Source: Mytilisepta virgata
Lineage: Eukaryota > Mollusca > Bivalvia > Mytilida > Mytilidae
DNA length: 64,000 nucleotides
Assembly (NCBI GenBank): GCA_028015205.1
Contig: CM051514.1
Coordinates: forward strand, 7,874,001-7,938,000
Direction of reading: 5' to 3'
Shown here: piece after piece, positions 56,405-64,000 of the stretch
How positions within the stretch are numbered: the first letter of the stretch is position 1
Layout: each line of letters begins with the position of its first letter
The notes under the pieces: generated by a model
The model's database searches: none
The model's input: the letters and a program-made list of their open reading frames with translations, nothing else
What the model was told of the DNA's origin: nothing
Position numbers and translations under genes: made by a program

Positions 56405-56475
56405 TTTACGACGGACGACGACGTACGCCAATTGATGGCATAAGCTCACATGGCACTTTGGGCTAGGTGAGCTAA
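56405..56475 (-). mobile_element. Terminal hairpin of the GGCGTCCGTCG-type repeat
   Basis: Contains GACGGACGACGACGTACGCC followed by the hairpin GCTCACATGGC-ACTTTGG-GCTAGGTGAGC. This is the reverse-strand counterpart of the head of the repeat at 41717 (GTGAGCTTTT-CACTTGGCGTCCG). Confidence 0.55.
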
Positions 56476-56479
56476 AAAC

Positions 56480-57714
56480 ATTCTCTCTTTTTACATTGAT
56501 ATCAAATTTGAGTTATCCTTCTTTGCCCGAATTCACTGTTGGAGAAATTTAACCTGCATTATCAATTGTTCTAACTGTTGATCAGTTGGGAATTTTTTTA
56601 TCCAGTTGTTTGTTTCATGTAATGTGTATGTCAATGTTTATATCAAACTATAATTGTTATCTCTGGATCCATAATTTGTAGAATAAATTTAACTATGATA
56701 TTGTTTTGTATTACATTGCATTGCATTTCATATTACAATTTTCGGAGCTTAATATTTAAATCAAAATCGCATAATTCTCGACATCGTGTATCATGTGTGC
56801 GTTGAAATGAATTGAAATTTATCAAAAAATACAATATATGTTGAAAAAAAGTGCAAAAACAATTCATACAATTAGTTGCCGAGATTAGAACTCAGACCAC
56901 AGATTTGCTGGGACAACGGCGTTAACCATTACACCACCGAGGCTTACAATAAAATGGTTTATTTTACTAAATATTACTACATATAGAAAATGTGAATTTT
57001 TCAGTCAAAGGTCAATTGGAGTACGATAGTTCCTTAAAAATCCTCAATTAACGATCGAGTACTGGTTGATATCGAACAAAAGTATTAAAAACGACATAAG
57101 TGATTGACACCAAAGTAATTATATTAAAATTTAAACATGAATAAAGATATATCCCTGTGAGTAGTAATATCATCAATAGAGGAATTCCTTCAAGGATACA
57201 CTGTACCAAATCATAAAATATCTTGTGAAGGGTACATTTAGCGGAGAAATGAATGTGGGACTCGCTGCCCATTGGTCAATATTAAATTAAATAATAAATA
57301 ATTTTAAACGGTAGTGGTTCTTCCTTCGAAACATATGAGATAAAACATTTTCAAACTAGCTTTTAAGAATGTGGGTAATTTCAATGATTTCAGTTGGTAC
57401 CCCCCGATTTTTAGAAAAAAATTATCCCCCCCCCCCCCTTTTTGAGCCTCGTTTTTCGGCATGAAAAGCCATGGGAAAGTACCATTTTCGCTGCATTAAA
57501 TTAATCGGATACATTTCATATCTTGGTACACCCATATGCAGATTAACATAGAAACCAAATTGGTACTTTCTATTCTTAAACTATAAATACACATCTTAGG
57601 CGCACCAACTCGTTTACCGAAACCACACACTCGTTGTGTTCCAATTTATAATGTATTTTTCAACTTTCTGTTTGCCTTCCTGCAATAAAAGGAATTCCTT
57701 GAAACCAAAAATAC
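56480..57714. other. Intergenic DNA with one tRNA-like relic
   Basis: No gene recognised apart from the tRNA-like relic at 56874-56947. A poly-C run lies near 57427. Confidence 0.4.
56874..56947 (-). other. tRNA-like relic
   Basis: The minus strand reads GCCTCGGTGGTGTAATGGTT then AACGCC (A box and D-arm), and CTGAG-TTCTAAT-CTCGG forms a 5-bp T-arm with a B-box-like loop. Acceptor and anticodon stems do not pair well, so a functional tRNA is unlikely. It is probably the head of a SINE or a tRNA pseudogene. Confidence 0.5.
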
Positions 57715-59578
57715 TCCAAGAGTGTTAATTTAAGATGTCGTCAGATCCTTTTCGGCAGATGTGATTAATGTGCGCACAGATGAACCAAAGAAATTGCAAA
57801 AGGTTTCATGTCGATATCTCTTACGGTTTTTGAGGAGATCTGATAACAGGCATAACTGTAACAGGGGAGGAAACTCTTATAAGGTACATGGGAACCCTTA
57901 GCGGCCTCACCACGTGATAGCTTATGTCTGAATGATACTTGGTACCAAATACCATCCCTATATGTCTAATAACTTTTTCTGCAAATGACTTTGAAATTTG
58001 GCAGACTAAGAAAGAATAATAATAATAATAATAATCATAAGAAATACAGTAAGGTCTTTCCTATGTAAAGGAAAGACCTTAATAATCATGCGAAAAAGAG
58101 ACAGATCTTTCCCAAAACTTCAACAAATTGATAAAGAGTGAACTTATGTTGAATTAGATCATTTTTAAGCAATTTTTACCACATTCCCCCCCATTTTGTA
58201 AAATTTAAAAAATGCTTCAATCAAGCATATATGGATATTTTTGAAATCTTATCATCACTGTCATCAATTTGCCACACTTTTTAAGTTGATATCATGAAAA
58301 AAATTCACTTCCGGTTGATATTTTTAAATTTTCAATTTTTGAAAGGCCAGAACTCTTACTATATTAAACCAGATTTAAAACTCTTCATAGTTTTGAGATG
58401 TGCTAAGACCCATTCTACCTTCCAGTACCCATTTTATATCTATAAGAACAATTTTTTTCTAATTATTAGAAAAAAAAGTTTACCTTAACCTATGTTGGAA
58501 ATCTATAATTTTAAGAGATACAGCTAAAAGTTGAGGTAATTCTAGAAGTACTATAAAATACCAAAATGCTGCATCAAACACAAATATGAAATACTGCCAA
58601 AACAATTTTGCGCCAAGAAAAAAAGTTTTTTTTCAAATTTTTCAATCTTCAAATATTTTTCATTTTTTTTTCATTTTTTGTCTTACGAAAATGGATAATA
58701 ACATATTTCAAATGATTCCTATTAAAAAATAATGCATTTTTGAACAAATTCCATGTATTACACTTCAAATATGAAAAAAATCATTTTCTAGAACATGACC
58801 TTGACCTTTGACCTTGACACCATTTTGAAGGTCACTTGTCCCTGGTGTCAAAACAAAAGACCCCATGCCTCTATCTTGTACCATTATTAAGTTATTAGCC
58901 AAAAACCGTAAATTTAAACGTTCAAAGGCCAATAACTCATAGAAGATGACGTCATACGACTTGACTTAAGAAAAACTATGCATTGCCTCGATGTCCCCGA
59001 CATTTTGCCCATTACATTTTATCAGCTATCTTCTACCGTTTCAGAGGAGATCTGATAACAAGGAAATTTCAAAAATTAGACCGTGACCTTGACCTTTGAC
59101 CTTGACCTAATTTTAGTTGGTACAAAAAATGATGCCTAAATATGAAGGCTCATGCATGTATCTTAACTCAAACTTAATATTTGCCTGAAAAATCAAAAGT
59201 GAAACTTATATAAAGGTAAATAACTCTTATAAGATTTGTCAGATCCTTTTCGGCAGATGTGATTAATGTGCGCACAGATGAACCAAAGAAATTGCAAAAG
59301 GTTTCATGTCGATATCTCTTACGGTTTTTGAGGAGATCTGATAACAGGCATAACTGTAACAGGGGAGGAAACTCTTATAAGGTACATGGGAACCCTTAGC
59401 GGCCTCACCACGTGATAGCTTATGTCTGAATGATACTTGGTACCAAATACCATCCCTATATGTCTAATAACTTTTTCTGCAAATGACTTTGAAATTTGGC
59501 AGACTAAGAAAGAATAATAATAATAATAATAATCATAAGAAATACAGTAAGGTCTTTCCTATGTAAAGGAAAGACCTT
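57715..59578 (+). mobile_element. Hairpin-tailed element with ~1.5-kb tandem duplication
   Basis: About 345 bp ending in AATAATCATAAGAAATACAG, AAGGTCTTTCC-TATGTAAA-GGAAAGACCTT occurs twice, at about 57735-58080 and 59235-59578, nearly identical. The second copy is preceded by a body carrying GACCTTGACCTTTGACCTTG blocks (58797 and 59089) and one TGACGTCA (58945). The arrangement looks like head-to-tail insertion of related elements at each other's tails. Confidence 0.75.
58294..58700. other. Non-coding interior of the element
   Basis: AT-rich stretch between the two tails, with poly-T and poly-A runs and a 64-codon frame of no recognised family. Confidence 0.35.
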
Positions 59579-61445
59579 AATTAAAAACCAATTGTTCAGA
59601 GAACAATTGAAGGTCTTTCCACCTCAATTGCAGATTGAATGATAAAAAAATGAGGTTTAAAATGTAATTGTTGGTTTTAGAGCATAGCTAAACTTTCCAG
59701 TGATTTCAAGGATATATGGTTCTATGTACTGAAATAAGGGAGGTATTATGCTACTTCCCGTATTACAAATATCACTTCTGGTTTGATATGATAGGTAATT
59801 TCACAAATGTTAAAAAAATATATGGACTGCCAGTTTGAATAACAAAGAAAAATGTTTATTTCTGGTTAACTAAATGTTTGTGATGAATTATACTGTTTTG
59901 CACTATAAACATCAAAAACGTCATTAATGTGACCTTATAAATTGACAATTCTAGACGTTTTCATGGGTTGTAACATTGTCACATTAATTAACATTCCAAT
60001 ATATCCAAAACGTCTAAAAACGTCTACAGAAATAATAACGTTGCCAGAAATGACGTCATCAAAAGTAGTGCCTGAATTTCACGCTTTCAATAGCTTTAAT
60101 TGCTTTAAAAATCTGAAAAAAACTTATAAAGTGTGAAAAAATGCAAAATACATAATATAGGTCATGACCTTGACCTTTGACCTTGTGACATTTTTCAAGG
60201 TCATTGGTCGTTGAGGTCATTTTAGAAGACCCCATGCCATTATTATGTACCATTGTCAAGTTATAAACGAAAAACCTTAAGTTTGAACGTTCTAGGCGCA
60301 ATTACTCTCAAAAGATGACGTCATACAACTTTAACTCAAATGTAACAAAGTTGCGCATCAATGTCCTAAACATTTCCACCATTACATTTCCTTGGCTATC
60401 TACAACCATTTCAGAGGAGTAGTGATAACAAGCAAATGTCAAATAATAGAACTTGACCTTGACCTTTGACCTTGATGCCAATTTGAAGGTTATCAATCCC
60501 TGATGTTAAAACAAAAGACCCCATGCCTTTATCATGTACCATTGTTGAGAAATAAACGAAAAACGAAAATTTAAACGTTCTAGGGGCAATTACGCCTATA
60601 AAATGACATCATACAACTTTTTCTCAAATGTAACAAAGCTAGGTCTCAACGTCCTTAACATTTTCTCCTTTACATTTTATCAGCTATCTTTTACCGTTTC
60701 AGAGGAGAAGCGATAACAAGCAAAAGTCAAAATTTAGAACTTGACCTTGACCTTTGACCTTGATGCCAATTTGAAGGTTATCAATCCTTGATGTCAAAAC
60801 AAAAGACCCCGTGCCTTTATCATGTACCATTGTTGAGAAATAAACGAAAAACCGCAAATTTAAACGTTCTAACGGCAATTACGCCTATAAAATGACGTCA
60901 TACAACTTTTATGCAAATGTAACAAATCAAGGTCTCAACGTCCTTAACATTTTCTCCATTACATTTTATCAGCTATCTTTTACCGTTTCAGAGGAGAAGC
61001 GATAACAAGCAAAAGTCAAAATTTAGAACTTGACCTTGACCTTTGACCTTGACCTCATTTTACTTGTTAGGGGTCATGGACCCTAAATACAAAGTTTCAT
61101 GTTGATACCTCAACTCTAAATAACAATTTGTATGATACACCAAAAGTGAAAGTCGTTTGAAGGGAAATAACTCCTATGAAATGTCGTCAGATCCCTTCCG
61201 ACCAAATTGAACAAAGTTGCGCACAGATACACTGAAGACATTGCAAAAGATTTTGGGTCGATATCTTTTACGGTTTTAGAGATATAGCGATAACAAGAAA
61301 AGGAGGACGCGGGGAGATAACTCCTATAAAAAAAAGTGTTCGGTTACACAGGGTCAATGGTGAAATCGCAATCACTGTACGATACCATGGGCCAAAAATC
61401 CTTTCGATATGTCAAGTAACAAAAAAACATCCTAGACGGCAGAAG

Positions 61446-61475
<30 letters not shown>
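59579..61475 (+). mobile_element. Hairpin-headed tandem-unit element, copy C
   Basis: Third collinear copy of the element at 31456 and 34918: ATTAAAAACC, hairpin CAATTGTTC/GAACAATTG, AAGGTCTTTCC, tandem ~289-bp units with DR1-like blocks at 60168, 60457, 60742 and 61031, and CRE sites (one mutated to TGACATCA near 60605). The tail is GACGGCAGAAG followed by over 25 A residues. Confidence 0.85.
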
Positions 61476-61479
<4 letters not shown>

Positions 61480-61686
61480 ATCAGAACAAAAGCAAAAGGT
61501 CTTTCCACGGAAAGTGGAAAGACCTAATAATCAGAACAAAAGCAAAAGGTCTTTCCACGGAAAGTGGAAAGACCTAAAAAAATAATCAGAACAAAAGCAA
61601 AAGGTCTTTCCACGGAAAGTGGAAAGACCTAAAAAAATAATCAGAACAAAAGCAAAAGGTCTTTCCACGGAAAGTGGAAAGACCTA
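61476..61686 (+). repeat. Four tandem element tails
   Basis: Four copies of AATAATCAGAACAAAAGCAA then AAGGTCTTTCC-ACGGAAAGT-GGAAAGACCT at spacings of 50, 55 and 55 bp. Each ends in a perfect hairpin. It stands directly after the poly-A tail of copy C. Confidence 0.9.
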
Positions 61687-61689
61687 ATG

Positions 61690-62690
61690 AAGAAAACACA
61701 TATTACGGTTTATAAACACATACAAAAGATGGTTCAATTATATATAAAACATTAGGTTGACTCTTTGACCGATGTGGACCCTATTTTAATTAAACAATGT
61801 CACGAGAATAAGATTCTGTAGCGTCAATAGTCATCTGTCGCCTTTATAATTCATATTTATGGTTTCGAACCTCTCTTTTTGAAGAAAGTTTATGGACCTT
61901 GGGCACACACTCGGTGCTGAAGGTTGTACGGCGAACCATTGCTTTAATTTTTTAGATTCCGTTGTGCACTTTTCTGTAGATTTAAACACAATTCTTCCAT
62001 TCATTCACAAGCACACTTTATAATCTGTTATTTGACTTCGAAATTTAACAAAATTATAATCGTCAGACTCTAAGCTTAAAAGCAAAACTACCGGAAAATT
62101 AAAAAAATAAATTAGTCTTTATTTTTTACTTAGCTTTTTTTGCTTTCATTAGAACAGTTAAACGGGACAATGACCATTTTATTGGGTTTTAAATTCTGTG
62201 TTCTCTTCCGTTTGCTTTACATGAAAATCCCTCCGGTTAATAGAATGTTAAAACCAATTAGCTTGAAGAATACACAAATGTACCGGTATTGAAATATTCT
62301 ACAAAACAGTCTGAGATATTATATTCAGTAAATACTTACGGTAAATTCAACCGTGTCCTTTTATCAAAACGGCGATAATTTGTTGAAGCGGTCTAATTCT
62401 AATATTTTGATGCAACAATTATTATTTTTTATTTGTTGTTTTTTGGCTACTGCTATCAAGCACAATTTTTATTAGAAGATTTATAATACCTTACCACGCA
62501 GTTACACATTTTTACACATTCCCCGTCACCACGCAACTACACATGTCTACACATCATAGTAAAATGCGTTTCTTACCTTTTTTTGACCAATTTGACCAAC
62601 GAAATAAATGATAAAACTTCCTTGATAAATATTGAATGCGTATGTATATTTTCCTCACCTGAGTAATAGTTCGTGGTATTTGACTGTAGT
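61690..62690. other. Intergenic DNA with diverged repeats
   Basis: No gene. Near 61905-61930 CACACTCGGTGCTGAAGGTT then GTACGGCGA resembles a common bivalve retroelement tail. 62066-62275 is the relative of 29865-30070. Confidence 0.4.
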
Positions 62691-62696
62691 TTGGTT

Positions 62697-63519
62697 CACA
62701 GGCGCTTGTCTCAGAAAAAAAAATTACTATATATGCCAAGAGAAAAGAAAAGGTCCCCAACTCGGGCAACACAATTTTACGCGCCTGCTTCGATTTCCAA
62801 AGAATTATCCCTTTCACCTTTCGGTCTCGCTCAAAACTTTTGGATCAATAAAAAAAATATTAATTTATCAACACAATGATGTATGACACGCCTACCTTAC
62901 TTGCCAATCAACAGTGCTTTAGCCATATGAAATCGGTCAAAAGTGAATTATTTATCAGTACTACAATAAATTGCAAATTTGAAGACGAGGATCAAATGAA
63001 TTGCTGCTTTCTGACTGGCTAACTCAGTATGCTAAAATTAAAACTTGGAAACTAGAGTATTAATTTATAAATAGAACGCCATCAACTCATCAATTTATTT
63101 ACCAGCAGCGATTTATTATTACTTCTTCATACCATTGTTTTTCAATTAATTAATCATGACAAAAGAACAAAGAAAGGAATTTTTTAAACAGTTCATTTTC
63201 TTTATTTTAATTTTTTTTATTTGCTCCTTGTCTTCAAATTTGCAGTTTATTGTAGTACTGATAAATAATTCACTTTTGACCGATTTCATATGGCTAAAGC
63301 ACTGTTGATTGGCAAGTAAGGTAGGCGTGTCATACATCATTATGTTGATAAATTAATATTTTTTTTATTGATCCAAAAGTTTTGAGCGAGACCGAAAGGT
63401 GAAAGGGATAATTCTTTGGAAATCGAAGCAGGCGCGTAAAATTGTGTTGCCCGAGTTGGGGACCTTTTCTTTTCTCTTGGCATATATAGTAATTTTTTTT
63501 TCTGAGACAAGCGCCTGTG
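62697..63519. mobile_element. Fold-back element, ~300-bp inverted arms, 8-bp target duplication
   Basis: Begins CACAGGCGCTTGTCTCAG and ends with the complement, flanked by GTTTGGTT at 62689-62696 and 63520-63527. Left arm 62697 to about 62997 and right arm about 63219 to 63519 are nearly perfect complements. The 8-bp duplication fits hAT-type integration; the terminal bases are not diagnostic. Mirrored short open frames in the two arms (84 and 76 codons) are copies of one non-coding sequence. The centre encodes no transposase. Confidence 0.85.
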
Positions 63520-63529
63520 GTTTGGTTGC

Positions 63530-64000
63530 AGACGACAGATACAACAAAATACAATAGCATCTAACAGTTCGCAGACACGCGGGGAACGTACACACAGAGA
63601 CCAAGTACACAGTGAGGCCAAACGTCATCATACTATAAATAAATATATGAATATGCTCAGAGATAAAAATAAAACACCGCACGGTACATTTATATTTTGG
63701 TTTTCACGAAAGGAAAAAATAATATAAAAGTATTATAACATGATTTATAACAATGAAATTAATTAATATCTACATCTGTTAAACAATTATTTTTAATCAT
63801 GATTTAGCCGTTATTGTTTTTGTTTTGTTTTTGTTTTTACGCTTCGCGGGGTTTCAGAGGCCTTCTTTATTTACCAATCGGGAGGGAAGGGGGGTCTGGA
63901 TAATATTAGGGGGTCTCGTCCTGTAACATTGGACCTCTGTGCGATATTTGTCATACATATATTATTATAAGGGGAGTCAAATTTACGGGATGAAACATTT
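63530..64000. other. Right-edge intergenic DNA
   Basis: No gene or repeat recognised before the window ends. Confidence 0.4.

Noticed and set aside
56874..56947. Functional tRNA gene on the minus strand
   Set aside because: A and B boxes are present but acceptor and anticodon stems do not pair; no terminator-like T run in place.
31825..60136. A 64-codon frame found three times (31825, 35283, 59942) as a conserved peptide
   Set aside because: It occurs only inside nearly identical copies A-C of one repeat, so identity reflects copy age; no splice, Kozak or family support.
62632..63682. Matching 84-, 76-, 93- and 105-codon frames near the right edge as a gene pair
   Set aside because: They are mirror images in the two arms of a fold-back element.

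Overview
This is an AT-rich, intron- and repeat-dominated stretch of animal nuclear DNA. The repeat types point to a bivalve mollusc, probably a mussel-like species. Clues are two tRNA-derived SINEs of a molluscan type, a third SINE of another molluscan type, hammerhead-ribozyme retroelement fragments like those reported from Penelope-like elements and retrozymes of bivalves, dispersed repeats rich in GACCTTGACCT, and a Helitron-like element with a fused endonuclease. The organism call is inference from remembered repeat patterns; no search was run.

Layout. 1-2830: three unrelated minisatellites (30, 63 and 43 bp units). 3274-7014: the last three coding exons (TM3 to C-terminus) of a rhodopsin-family peptide receptor on the + strand, with clean splice sites. 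Its introns hold a retroelement tail, a 39-bp minisatellite and two palindromic elements. 9005-10713: a fold-back element split by a 1.36-kb canonical non-autonomous Helitron; the unsplit (empty-site) form is present at 20.9 and 21.2 kb. 11.7-21.2 kb: palindromic MITEs, a SINE and retroelement relics. 23.3-30.1 kb: a MITE with a TWA target duplication, a 320-bp unit carrying a hammerhead ribozyme, a second copy of the Helitron, and a decayed LINE ORF1. 31.4-37.9 kb and 55.0-61.7 kb: a modular family of hairpin-headed elements built from ~289-bp tandem units. 38.0-45.4 kb: SINEs, the second TWA MITE, a 147-bp tandem repeat, a second decayed ribozyme, and a 354-bp MULE-like MITE with a 9-bp target duplication. 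62.7-63.5 kb: a fold-back element with ~300-bp arms and an 8-bp target duplication.

The main gene is one uninterrupted open reading frame of about 2,832 codons at 46018-54516. It encodes a Helentron-type rolling-circle transposase. In order it carries disordered Ser- and Lys-rich repeats, a papain-like peptidase resembling family C76, an OTU peptidase, an 18-residue coiled repeat, Cys/His clusters, an HUH two-tyrosine Rep domain, a PIF1 helicase and an exonuclease-endonuclease-phosphatase nuclease. All catalytic motifs I could locate are intact. The ORF starts directly at a strong splice acceptor, and two duplicated mini-exon-like segments lie 3-4 kb upstream, so it may be transcribed as a spliced gene.

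How the parts relate: the only host gene seen is the receptor. Most of the rest is mobile DNA at different ages. The large Rep-helicase could in principle mobilise Helentron-type non-autonomous elements. The two small Helitrons have canonical A|TC...CTAG|T ends and probably depend on a different, canonical Helitron enzyme.
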